From Dokdonella sp. (GTDB lineage: Bacteria > Pseudomonadota > Gammaproteobacteria > Xanthomonadales > Rhodanobacteraceae), in NCBI RefSeq assembly GCF_017744955.1, contig NZ_JAGIAG010000018.1:62001-126000 (forward strand): a DNA stretch of 64,000 nt, given 5' to 3'. The translations under genes were made by a program, and so were the position numbers. The first letter of the stretch is position 1. Each line of letters begins with the position of its first letter. Shown here piece by piece: positions 46,871-55,655 of this stretch. The notes under the pieces were generated by a model, which was given only the letters and a program-made list of their open reading frames with translations, made no database searches and was not told the origin of the DNA.

Positions 46871-47665
46871 ATGACGCGCGACCGCCGCTCCGTTTCCCGC
46901 TGGCCGATCCGCATCGCCTGGCTGCTCTGCCTGTGCCTGATTCCGTTCGGCGTACGTGCGGAACCGGTGCTGGTGTTCGCCGCGGCGAGCCTGAAGCCGG
47001 CGCTGGACCGCATCCTCCAAGCACCGGAGATCGCCGCCATCGGCGAGATCAAGGCGAGCTACGCGGCCAGCTCGCAGCTGGCGCGGCAGATCGAGGCCGG
47101 CGCGCCGGCGGCGATCTTCGTCTCGGCCGACCAGGACTGGATGGACTACGTCGCCGAACGCAAGCTGATCGTGGCCGAGTCGCGCGGCGACCTGCTCGGC
47201 AACGCGCTGGTGCTGATCGCGCCGAAGGGCAGCGCGATCCGGCTCGACGTCGCGCCCGGTTTCGACCTCGTCGGCGCGCTCGGCAAGGACGGCCGCCTCG
47301 CGCTCGGCGAGCCGAACAGCGTGCCGGCCGGCAAGTACGCCAAGACGGCGCTCGGCAAGCTCGGCGTGTGGGACGCCGTCGCCGCGCGCGTGGTCGCGGC
47401 CGACAACGTGCGCGCGGCGCTGAATTTCGTCGCCCGCGGCGAAGCGCCGCTCGGTGTGGTGTACCGCTCCGATGCGAGTTCGGAACCGTCCGTGCGCGTG
47501 ATCGCGACGTTCCCGGACGACACGCACGCGCCGATCGTCTATCCGGCCGCACTGATCGCCGGGCACGACACGCCGGCGGCGCGCGCGCTGCTCGACGCAT
47601 TGCGCGCGCCGCCGCAACAGGCGATCTTCCGCACCTATGGATTCGACGCGCCGCCGAAACGCTGA
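46871..47665 (+). CDS. modA: Molybdate ABC transporter substrate-binding protein
   Basis: A 264-residue periplasmic binding protein with a signal peptide (IRIAWLLCLCLIPFGVRA) and the ModA motif VLVFAAASLKPALDRIL, ASSQLARQIEAGAPAAIFVSAD and the hinge segment VPAGKYAKTALGKLG. It binds molybdate or tungstate and delivers it to ModB. I use the ATG at 46871, since upstream Mets precede no usable signal sequence. It is the first gene of modABC, divergent from the TonB receptor. Confidence 0.93.
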   Translation: MTRDRRSVSRWPIRIAWLLCLCLIPFGVRAEPVLVFAAASLKPALDRILQAPEIAAIGEIKASYAASSQLARQIEAGAPAAIFVSADQDWMDYVAERKLIVAESRGDLLGNALVLIAPKGSAIRLDVAPGFDLVGALGKDGRLALGEPNSVPAGKYAKTALGKLGVWDAVAARVVAADNVRAALNFVARGEAPLGVVYRSDASSEPSVRVIATFPDDTHAPIVYPAALIAGHDTPAARALLDALRAPPQQAIFRTYGFDAPPKR

Positions 47666-47701
47666 AGGCCTTCCACCCGTCGCGACAGCGCGCGTCCGGG
47701 C

Positions 47702-48397
47702 ATGACCGCGCTGACGCCCGACGAGTGGCAGGCGCTGGGCCTGAGCCTGCGCGTCGGCCTGATCGCCGTGGTGGCCGCGCTGCCGTTCGCGCTGGCGCTG
47801 GCCTGGCTGCTCTCGCGCAAGCGCTTCCCCGGACGCGCGCTGCTCGAATCGCTGCTGTTCCTGCCGCTGATCCTGCCGCCGGTGGTGACCGGCTACGCCC
47901 TGCTCGCATTGTTCGGCGTGCACGGCCCGCTCGGCGAGCTGCTCGGCGCGTTCGGCATCGTCGTCGCGTTCCGCTGGACCGGTGCGGTGATCGCCGCCGC
48001 GGTGATGGGCTTCCCGCTGCTGGTGCTGTCGATCCGCGCCGCGTTCGACGGCGTCGACCGCCGTCTGGAGGCGGCCGCGGAAACGCTCGGCGCCGGCGCC
48101 TGGCGGCGCTTCGCGACGATCACGCTGCCGCTGTCGCTGCGCGGCATCGTCGCCGGATGCGTGCTGGCCTTCGCGCGCGCGTTCGGCGAGTTCGGCGCGA
48201 CGATCAGTTTCGTCTCCAACATTCCCGGCGAGACGCGCACCCTGCCGATCGCGATCTACGAACTGCTGAACACGCCCGCCGGCATGCCCGGCGTGCAGCG
48301 GCTGGCGCTGGTCTCCCTGCTGGTCGCGCTGGTCGCGAGCGTGAGCGCCGCATTCGTCGCCGGCGGCGCGCCGTGGCGGAGGCGCGAGGATGCTTGA
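47702..48397 (+). CDS. modB: Molybdate ABC transporter permease
   Basis: A 231-residue inner-membrane permease with five to six helices and the EAA-type loop AAAETLGAGAWRRFATITLPLSLRGIVAG, then AFARAFGEFGATISFVSNIPGETRTLP, which is diagnostic for ModB. It starts 36 bases after modA and overlaps modC by 8 bases. Confidence 0.95.
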   Translation: MTALTPDEWQALGLSLRVGLIAVVAALPFALALAWLLSRKRFPGRALLESLLFLPLILPPVVTGYALLALFGVHGPLGELLGAFGIVVAFRWTGAVIAAAVMGFPLLVLSIRAAFDGVDRRLEAAAETLGAGAWRRFATITLPLSLRGIVAGCVLAFARAFGEFGATISFVSNIPGETRTLPIAIYELLNTPAGMPGVQRLALVSLLVALVASVSAAFVAGGAPWRRREDA

Positions 48398-49082
48398 GCT
48401 GCAGATGCGCCACGCCTTCGGCGACCTCGACCTGGAACTGGCCTTCCGTTCCGAGGCACGCACGCTGGCGCTGTTCGGCCACTCCGGCGCCGGCAAGACC
48501 AGCGTGCTGAACGCGATCGCCGGCCTGCTCGAGCCGCGCTCCGGGCGCATCGTGCTCGACGGCGAAGTGCTGCTCGACACCGCGGCCGGCGTGCGCGTGC
48601 CGATCGCGCAGCGGCGCATCGGCTACGTGTTCCAGGACGGCCGCCTGTTCCCACATCTCAGCGTGCGGCACAACCTGCTCTACGGCGCGCCGGCGCGCGA
48701 CGCGACGTACCGCACCGAGTTCGACGGCATCGTCGACCTGCTCGAACTCGGCCCGCTGCTCGAGCGCCGGCCGCACAACCTCTCCGGCGGCGAGCGCCAG
48801 CGCGTCGCGGTCGGCCGCGCCCTGCTCTCCCATCCGCGCGCCCTGCTGCTCGACGAACCGTTGACCGGCCTGCACGCCGAGGCGCGCGTACAGGTGCTCG
48901 ACTACCTGCGCCGGCTGAAGCAGGAACTGCGCGTGTTCACCGTGCTGGTCACGCACCACGCGGACGAGGTCGGCGCGCTCGCCGACGAGGTCGTCCGCCT
49001 CAGCGCGGGACGCATCGTGCGGCAGGTGCCGATCGCCGAGTTCGTCGCGCGGCGCGCCGCATTCGCCGCGAAGGAACCCTGA
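48390..49082 (+). CDS. modC: Molybdate ABC transporter ATPase, short form
   Basis: A 230-residue ATPase with Walker A GHSGAGKTS, signature LSGGERQR, Walker B ALLLDEPLTGLH and His switch VTHH. It stops about 120 residues short of E. coli ModC: the C-terminal TOBE/MOP molybdate-binding domain is missing, so feedback inhibition by that domain is not expected. Overlaps modB by 8 bases. Confidence 0.93.
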   Translation: MLELQMRHAFGDLDLELAFRSEARTLALFGHSGAGKTSVLNAIAGLLEPRSGRIVLDGEVLLDTAAGVRVPIAQRRIGYVFQDGRLFPHLSVRHNLLYGAPARDATYRTEFDGIVDLLELGPLLERRPHNLSGGERQRVAVGRALLSHPRALLLDEPLTGLHAEARVQVLDYLRRLKQELRVFTVLVTHHADEVGALADEVVRLSAGRIVRQVPIAEFVARRAAFAAKEP

Positions 49083-49093
49083 TCGCGCGCGGA

Positions 49094-49636
49094 CTAGGCC
49101 AGCTTGCGCAGGCGCAGGCCCGCCATCACCTGCAGCACGCCGTAGATCAACGCGCCGACGCCGATCCACAGCGCCAGCGTCAGCAGGCCCGCCACCGGAT
49201 AGGCGGCGAACAGGCAGCCGAGCAGGACCGCGATCGCGCCGCTCAGGATCAGCAGCCATTCGTCGGAGATCAGCTTGCGCACGCGGATCGCGAAGACGAT
49301 GCGGTAGATGCCGCTGACGATCAGCCACGCCGCCAGGAGCAGCAGCAGCGCACCGGCCACGACCAGCGGCTGGACGATGGCGAGCAGGCCGAAGCCGATC
49401 GAGACCAGCGCGTACAGCACGAGCCAGCCACGCGAGATGCTGACGTTGCGGTCGAACAGCGCGAACGCGCTGATCACGCCCTCCGCCAGGGCCATGATGC
49501 CGAACGCCCAGGTCAGCGCGATGACGCTCGCGCCGGGCCAGACCATCGAATACAGACCGAACAAGATGGCGATGACGCCGTAGACGACGATCACCCACCA
49601 GTTGCGTGCCAGACCCGCGACGAGCGATGCATGCAT
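49094..49636 (-). CDS. HdeD-family membrane protein
   Basis: A 180-residue inner-membrane protein with six hydrophobic segments and the internal repeat typical of HdeD/DUF308 (WWVIVVYGVIAILFGLYSMVWPG; LYALVSIGFGLLAIVQP; LILSGAIAVLLGCLFAAYPVAG). In E. coli HdeD helps acid resistance at high cell density. Divergent from the lipoprotein gene at 49841, with a 204-base intergenic region, and convergent with modC at 11 bases distance. Confidence 0.87.
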   Translation of the reverse strand: MHASLVAGLARNWWVIVVYGVIAILFGLYSMVWPGASVIALTWAFGIMALAEGVISAFALFDRNVSISRGWLVLYALVSIGFGLLAIVQPLVVAGALLLLLAAWLIVSGIYRIVFAIRVRKLISDEWLLILSGAIAVLLGCLFAAYPVAGLLTLALWIGVGALIYGVLQVMAGLRLRKLA

Positions 49637-49840
49637 GACGATCTCCCGAATGGTTCGAGGAATTTCGTTCGAATCGACGTGCGGCCGGGCGGCGAGGTCC
49701 GGTCGACCGCACCGGCATTCTCGTTCCGATCGGCAGTGGATTTCCAGGAGCGCGCGGCGCTCCGGACGCCTTTGCGGCGCACGGCGAACTTGGCTAGGCT
49801 AGCCGTTCGATCCGAACGACTGTTTGAGGCAGAGGCAGAC

Positions 49841-50281
49841 ATGAAACTGCGCATTCCGCTCGCCGCATTCGCCCTGGCCGCGACGCTGACCGCGTGCGGC
49901 AGCGGCCCGACCAAGCGCGTGCATCCGTCGACGGCGAGCATCCAGCAGTTGGCCGTGCAGGCCGACGGCAGCTGGAAGTTCGATCTGCGCATCCAGAACT
50001 TCAGCACGATGCCGATGCACTACAGCTCGTTGAAGGCGACCGTGGTCGTCGCCGGCACCGACGTCGGCGAGATTTCGATCGCGCCGAACATGGACATCGT
50101 CGCCAACGGCGGCGACGTCGTCGAGGCGACGCTGAAGACGTCCGCCAAGCTGCCAGCCAGCGGCGACTTCGCCTACACGCTGAAGGGCACCATCGACACC
50201 AGCGAGCCGAAGGAGAGCTTCCCGTTCGAGCGCTCCAGCCGCCTGTCGCCGGTGCCGGGCGTGCCGAACACGTACCGCTGA
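49841..50281 (+). CDS. LEA14-like lipoprotein
   Basis: A 146-residue lipoprotein with lipobox LTAC (Cys19) and a single LEA type-2/WHy-like beta-sandwich (DLRIQNFSTMPMHYSSLKATVVVAGTDVGE). Such domains stabilise or bind hydrophobic partners in stress proteins, and a periplasmic chaperone-like role is a guess. The acyl-CoA dehydrogenase gene follows after 68 bases. Confidence 0.78.
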   Translation: MKLRIPLAAFALAATLTACGSGPTKRVHPSTASIQQLAVQADGSWKFDLRIQNFSTMPMHYSSLKATVVVAGTDVGEISIAPNMDIVANGGDVVEATLKTSAKLPASGDFAYTLKGTIDTSEPKESFPFERSSRLSPVPGVPNTYR

Positions 50282-50349
50282 GACCTCACGTCCCGCCGCC
50301 ATCCCCGCCGACCGGCGCGAGCCGGAATCCCCGCCTCCGGAGTCTCGCC

Positions 50350-52140
50350 ATGAGCCGCTACACCGCCCCGCTCGCCGATCTGCGTTTCGCGCTGTACGAC
50401 GTGCTCGACGTCGAATCGACCTACGCGCGCCTGCCCGCCTGCGCGTCGGCGACGCGCGACGTGGTCGACGCCGTGCTCGACGAAGCGGCCAGGTTCACCG
50501 AGCAGGTGCTGGCGCCGCTGAACCAGAGCGGCGACGCCGAAGGCTGCACCTACGACAAGGCGACGCAGAGCGTGCGCACGCCGAAGGGCTTCAAGGAAGC
50601 CTTCGCGCAGTACGTCGACGCCGGCTGGATCGGCCTGGTCGCCGACGAGCGCTTCGGCGGCCAGGGCCTGCCGGAGACGATCGGCGCCGCGCTGAAGGAG
50701 ATGATCGACGCGGCCAACCTGTCCTGGGGCAACTACCCGATGCTCTCGCACGGCGCCGCCTCGGCGCTGGAGCACCACGGCGAGGACTGGCAGCGCGAGG
50801 TGTTCCTCAAGCCGCTCGTGTCCGGCCAATGGACCGGCACGATGTGCCTGACCGAACCGCATTGCGGCACCGACCTCGGCCTGTTGAAGACCAAGGCCGA
50901 GCCGAACGCCGACGGCAGCTATCGCATCAGCGGCACCAAGATCTTCATCACCGCCGGCGAGCACGACTTCGTCGACAACATCCTGCACCTAGTGCTCGCG
51001 CGCCTGCCGGACGCGCCGGCCGGGGTGAAGGGCATCTCGCTGTTCCTGGTGCCCAAGTTCAAGGTCGGCAAGGACGGCAAGGTCGGCGACCGCAACGCCG
51101 CGGTGTGCGGCTCGATCGAGCACAAGATGGGCATCCACGGCTCGGTCACCTGCGTGATGAACTTCGACGGCGCCGAGGGCTGGCTGGTCGGCCAGCCGAA
51201 CAAGGGCCTCGCCGCGATGTTCACCATGATGAACACCGCGCGCCTCGCGGTCGGCCTGCAAGGCCTCGGCCTGACCGAGCGCGCCTACCAGAACTCGCTC
51301 GCCTATGCGCGCGAACGCCTGCAGATGCGTTCGCTGTCCGGCGCCAAGTTCCCGGACAAGCCGGCCGATCCGCTGATCGTGCATCCGGACGTGCGCCGCA
51401 TGCTGCTGACGCAGAAGGCCTTCGCCGAAGGCTGCCGCCTGCTCGGCCTGTACGCGTATCTGCAGGAAGACATCCGCAAGCACAGCCAGGATGCCGCCGA
51501 ACGCGAGCGCGCCGAGGCGCTGGTGTCGTTCCTGACGCCGATCGTCAAGGGTCTCCTGACCGAAGCCGGCATCGAGTGCACCTACCACGCGCTGCAGATC
51601 TTCGGCGGCCACGGCTTCATCGTCGAGAACGGTATGGAGCAGTTCGCACGCGACGCGCGCATCACCACGCTGTACGAAGGCACCACGCAGATCCAGGCCA
51701 ACGACCTGCTCGGCCGCAAGGTGCTGCAGCTGCAAGGCGTCGGCCTCAAGCACTTCCTCGCCGAGATCGGCGCGTTCTGTGCCGAGCACGCCGGCGACGC
51801 CGCGCTCGCCGAGTTCGTCGGCCCGCTCGGCGCCGCGGCCAAGGAATGGGGCGAGCTGACGCTCGAACTCGGCAAGCGCGCCGGCGCCAACGCCGAGGAG
51901 ATCGGCGCCGCCGCCTACGACTACCTGTTCTATTCCGGCTACGTCGCGCTCGCCTACCTGTGGGCGCGCAGCGTCGCCGCGGCCGACGCCTCGAAGCAGG
52001 CGCAGGACTTCCGCGACGCCAAGCGCCTCACCGCGCGCTTCTACTTCGCGCGCATCCTGCCACGCATCCATATGCACGCGGCGGCGATGCGCAGCGGCGC
52101 CGCCAATCTGCTCGATCTCGCCGACGCGCAGTTCGGCTAG
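50350..52140 (+). CDS. Acyl-CoA dehydrogenase, long (about 600-residue) class
   Basis: A 596-residue flavoenzyme. After an N-terminal helical domain come the FAD/substrate motifs TGTMCLTEPHCGTDLG and GTKIFITAGEHD, the HGSVTCVMNFDGAEGWLVG loop and the catalytic-base region ITTLYEGTTQIQANDLLGRK with the Glu of YEGTT. The extra C-terminal domain of about 130 residues marks the long DUF1974-less class used for medium/long-chain or 3-methylthiopropionyl-CoA-like substrates. It catalyses the first step of beta-oxidation. No other beta-oxidation gene adjoins it. Confidence 0.92.
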   Translation: MSRYTAPLADLRFALYDVLDVESTYARLPACASATRDVVDAVLDEAARFTEQVLAPLNQSGDAEGCTYDKATQSVRTPKGFKEAFAQYVDAGWIGLVADERFGGQGLPETIGAALKEMIDAANLSWGNYPMLSHGAASALEHHGEDWQREVFLKPLVSGQWTGTMCLTEPHCGTDLGLLKTKAEPNADGSYRISGTKIFITAGEHDFVDNILHLVLARLPDAPAGVKGISLFLVPKFKVGKDGKVGDRNAAVCGSIEHKMGIHGSVTCVMNFDGAEGWLVGQPNKGLAAMFTMMNTARLAVGLQGLGLTERAYQNSLAYARERLQMRSLSGAKFPDKPADPLIVHPDVRRMLLTQKAFAEGCRLLGLYAYLQEDIRKHSQDAAERERAEALVSFLTPIVKGLLTEAGIECTYHALQIFGGHGFIVENGMEQFARDARITTLYEGTTQIQANDLLGRKVLQLQGVGLKHFLAEIGAFCAEHAGDAALAEFVGPLGAAAKEWGELTLELGKRAGANAEEIGAAAYDYLFYSGYVALAYLWARSVAAADASKQAQDFRDAKRLTARFYFARILPRIHMHAAAMRSGAANLLDLADAQFG

Positions 52141-52302
52141 CGCACGCGCGGCGCGATCACGCGGAACGCACGTCCGGGCGGCTCGAAGAGCCGCTTTTGA
52201 TCCGTTCGGAATGCGCCGCGAGTTCGCGTTTCATCGTCCTGGAATGCGCGGTCGATCCGCGCGCCGCAGAGTTTCGCCTCCGTTTCAACGACGCGAGGCG
52301 AC

Positions 52303-53469
52303 ATGCGCACTCTTCCTGTCCTGAATGTCCTGCGGCCGTCCTGGATCGCGCTGGTCGCACTGGCCGCGCCGCCGGCGCTCGCCGGCGAATTCGTCGCCAC
52401 CGGCGCCATGGCGCACGGGCGCGATTTCGCGCTGTGCGCGCCGCTGCCCGACGGCCGCGTGCTGGTCGCCGGCGGTGTTTCCGCCGACGGCACCGAAGCG
52501 AGTACGGACGTGTACGACCCAGCGGCCGGTGCGTTCGCCGCCTCCGGCGCGATGTCGGTCCCGCGCGACGGCGACGCGACGGCGACGGCGCTCGCCGACG
52601 GCAGCGTGCTGATCGCCGGAGGCACCTATCGCGACGGCGACGGCAATACGCAGCGCCTGGCCAGCGCCGAGCGCTACGACCCCGCCACTGGCCGGTTCGC
52701 CGCCACCGGCTCGATGGCCTCGGTGCGCTACCTGCACGCGGCGGCGCGGCTGGCGGATGGACGCGTGCTGGTGTCCGGAGGGTGGGTCTCGCCGGAAACC
52801 GGGCGCACCGCGAGCGCCGAACTCTACGATCCCGCCAGCGGCACCTTCGCGCCGACCGGCGACCTGCCGAGCGCGCGCAACGGCCACATGGCGATCGCGC
52901 TGCCGGACGGACGCGCGCTGATCCTCGGCGGCATCGACGCCGACGCCAACGTGCTCGCCAGCGTCGAAGCCTACGACCCGGCCAGCGGCCGGTTCGAACA
53001 TGCCGGCGCGCTGTCGCATCCGCGGCTGCTCGGCGGCGCCACCTTGTTGCGCGACGGTCGCGTGCTGGTCGTCGGCGGCGTCAACAACGAGGAGATCGTC
53101 GCCACCGCCGAGCTGTACGATCCGGCCACGGGTACCTCGCAGACGGCCGGCGACCTCGGCATCCCGCGCAGCGACCACAGGCAGACCCGGCTCGCCGACG
53201 GCCGCGTGCTGGTCGTCGGCGGCCTCGCCGCCAAGGACACGGTGCTGTCGAACGCGGAACTGTTCGATCCGGCCACCGGGCTGTTCGCCGACGCCGGCGA
53301 GATGCACGAGGTGCGCAGCCGCGCCGCCATCGCCGCCCTGCCGGACGGCAAGGTGCTGATCGCCGGCGGCTACCAGCCCGGATGGGGCGTGCCGCCGGCG
53401 AGCAGTGCCGAACTCTACGTTCCCGATCTCGTCGATCGCCTCTTCGAAGACGGCTTCGACGCGCGTTGA
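52303..53469 (+). CDS. Secreted Kelch-repeat protein with C-terminal F-E-D-G-F tag
   Basis: A 388-residue protein with a signal peptide (WIALVALAAPPALAG) and about six Kelch repeats (each like DGRVLVAGGVS... YDPATGRFAATGSM) forming a beta-propeller. It ends DRLFEDGFDAR. This terminal pattern recurs in the convergent protein at 53490-55517 and at 12299-13819. It is exported; the partner or substrate is unknown. The two tagged genes end 20 bases apart. Confidence 0.8.
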   Translation: MRTLPVLNVLRPSWIALVALAAPPALAGEFVATGAMAHGRDFALCAPLPDGRVLVAGGVSADGTEASTDVYDPAAGAFAASGAMSVPRDGDATATALADGSVLIAGGTYRDGDGNTQRLASAERYDPATGRFAATGSMASVRYLHAAARLADGRVLVSGGWVSPETGRTASAELYDPASGTFAPTGDLPSARNGHMAIALPDGRALILGGIDADANVLASVEAYDPASGRFEHAGALSHPRLLGGATLLRDGRVLVVGGVNNEEIVATAELYDPATGTSQTAGDLGIPRSDHRQTRLADGRVLVVGGLAAKDTVLSNAELFDPATGLFADAGEMHEVRSRAAIAALPDGKVLIAGGYQPGWGVPPASSAELYVPDLVDRLFEDGFDAR

Positions 53470-53489
53470 ACGCGCGCCGCAGCCGGACC

Positions 53490-55517
53490 TCAGCGCGTCT
53501 CGAAACCGTTGCCGAAGAGGCGGTCGGTGACCGTCGGCGGCTGCAGCTCGAATGCGCCGATGTCGGTCGCGGCACCCGAGCTGCGCGGGTAGCCCTCCCC
53601 GCGCTGGTCGTAGCGCAGATCGGCCGGGTTGCTGCCGGCGTCGATCGCCGGGCTGGCCGGCGCCAGCGCGTGCGTCCAGGTCGGGCCGCCGTTGTCGGCC
53701 AGCGGCAGCAGTTGCGGATCGGCGGAGAGCGTATCGGGCGGCAGCGTGATGCTGGCGTCGATGCTGGCGACCAGGTTGCCGGAACCGGCCAGGGCGGCCA
53801 GGCCGCCGGGCGAGCCGAAGTTTCCGGCGGCCAGGTCCGCGCCGGCGGCGGCCTGATTGTTCGCCACGATGCTGCTGACGAAGCGATCGCCGGTCCGCGG
53901 CGGCCGCCCGCGGAAATAGACGCCACCGCCGCTTCCGCCCGCGGAATTGAAGGCGATCGTGCTGTTGGCGACCTCGAGATCGAGGTACATGCAGACGCCG
54001 CCGCCGTAGGAAGTCTCGGCCGTCGAAACGAGGTTGCCCGATACCGTGCTCGACACCAGGCTCAACCCTTCGCTGCCCTCGATGCCGCCGCAGCGCGCGA
54101 AATGGGTCGAGGAAACGCGGTTGCCGCTGATGGTGCTGTCGATCGCCGCGATCGTCAGCCAGCTCCCCGGCCCGACTCCGCCGCGCGTCGCCATGTAGTC
54201 GCCGCTGACCTGGTTGTCGGAAACAGTGGTGCGCGACAGCGTGACCTTCGTCGCCGTGAAGTCGTTGGTGTGCCATTGCGTGAGGTACAGGCCGCCGGCG
54301 TCGCCCCAGCCGGTCGCCCCATGGGCGACCACGCGATTGCCGCTGACGAGACTGTCCTCGATCACGGCGGCGTCGCCCACGAAGTAGTTGAACTGCGCGT
54401 TGATGCCGCCGCCGAGCGCGATCTGCAAGCGATCCGCCGGGCCGCTCACCTCGGCGAGATTGTCGACGATGAGACTGCGGCGCACGTGCAGGCCGACGTT
54501 GGCGGCCTGGATGCCACCGCCCCAGGCTTCGTTCCAGTTGTCCGCGCTGTCCGCCGTGGCGGTGTTGCCCGAGACGGTCGACGAGCGCAGGGTCAGGTCG
54601 GCGTAGCCGGTGCTCGCGGAGACCGTGACGCCGCCGCCGTGCGCCAGGATTCCGGAAGACGTGTTGTCCTTGATCGTGCTGGAGCTCACGGCGATCTCGG
54701 CGCCGTCGGCGACGATCAGCCCGATGCCGCCGCCGAATGCCGCCAATGCCTCGGCCCGGCTGTTGCTCACCGTCGAGGCGGTCATTTCCAGGTCGTAAGC
54801 GAACAGGCCGCCGCCGACCGCGCCCAGCGCCGAGCCCGCGAGGCAGGAATCGACCGTGACGCGCTCCAGCGCCAGCTTGCCGAGCGAGTACAGGCAGCCG
54901 CCGTCGAAATAGCCCGCATAGGCCATGTCGACGTGGCGGCCGTGCGCGACGGTCAGGTCGCGGATCGTCAACGTTCCGGCACCGGTGTGCTTGAACACGC
55001 GGTCGAGGTCGCCGCCGTCGACGGTCAGCGCGGACTCGCCCGCGCCCTGGATCGTCAGGTCGGCGACCGGCACGACGACCTGCCCTTGCTCCAGGCTGAT
55101 CGTGCTGCACTTCAAGGCACCGAGGTCGATGGTGTCCCCGCTGACCGCACCGGCGACGGCGGCGCGCAAGGTGCCGCTGTCGCCGGCCGCATCCGAGCAA
55201 CTGGTGACCGCGATCGTGCCGGCCGGTCTCGACGACACCTGCGCCTTCGCCCGCGCCAACGCGCGCGCTTCGGCGTAGTGGGCGGCGCGCTGCCGCAGAA
55301 TGCGTTCGCTTTCGGCCTGCGCCGCCAGCCGTTCGGGAAGATCGCGCGACACGGTGCTGCGCGGCAGGCGCGCGGCACCCGGCGCGTCGTACGTGGCCGA
55401 ACTCCACGCCGCCTCGGACGCGGAACCCGTCGCCAGCGCGAGCGCCAGGCATGCCGCCAGCGGATGGAAATTCAAGCCGCGGACGCGGCGCGAAGCAGGG
55501 ATGGTGCGGGAGCTCAC
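53490..55517 (-). CDS. Secreted right-handed beta-helix protein with C-terminal F-G-N-G-F tag
   Basis: A 675-residue protein with an N-terminal signal (AACLALALATGSASEAA), then about 500 residues of short repeats of the polymorphic outer-membrane/parallel beta-helix type (VSGNTATADSADN, STVSGNLVSTAETSYGGGVCMY, NSTIAFNSAGGSGGGVYFRG). The CSDAAGDSGTLRAAVAGA segment matches the choice-of-anchor/CSLREAI-type start of such domains. It ends DRLFGNGFETR. Possibly an adhesin or polysaccharide-binding surface protein. It lies 138 bases downstream of the membrane regulator gene. Confidence 0.8.
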   Translation of the reverse strand: MSSRTIPASRRVRGLNFHPLAACLALALATGSASEAAWSSATYDAPGAARLPRSTVSRDLPERLAAQAESERILRQRAAHYAEARALARAKAQVSSRPAGTIAVTSCSDAAGDSGTLRAAVAGAVSGDTIDLGALKCSTISLEQGQVVVPVADLTIQGAGESALTVDGGDLDRVFKHTGAGTLTIRDLTVAHGRHVDMAYAGYFDGGCLYSLGKLALERVTVDSCLAGSALGAVGGGLFAYDLEMTASTVSNSRAEALAAFGGGIGLIVADGAEIAVSSSTIKDNTSSGILAHGGGVTVSASTGYADLTLRSSTVSGNTATADSADNWNEAWGGGIQAANVGLHVRRSLIVDNLAEVSGPADRLQIALGGGINAQFNYFVGDAAVIEDSLVSGNRVVAHGATGWGDAGGLYLTQWHTNDFTATKVTLSRTTVSDNQVSGDYMATRGGVGPGSWLTIAAIDSTISGNRVSSTHFARCGGIEGSEGLSLVSSTVSGNLVSTAETSYGGGVCMYLDLEVANSTIAFNSAGGSGGGVYFRGRPPRTGDRFVSSIVANNQAAAGADLAAGNFGSPGGLAALAGSGNLVASIDASITLPPDTLSADPQLLPLADNGGPTWTHALAPASPAIDAGSNPADLRYDQRGEGYPRSSGAATDIGAFELQPPTVTDRLFGNGFETR

Positions 55518-55655
55518 TCGATCGTCCTCTCGGCAGGCGCATGGCGCGGGTGACGCTGCACGATGCCCTGCGGAACGCGTCTTCGCGGCGCCAAAGCCGT
55601 AGTCGGAGCGTAGCCGGAGCGTTGCAGAACCCGGCCCGGCGCTCGGCGACGCGTG

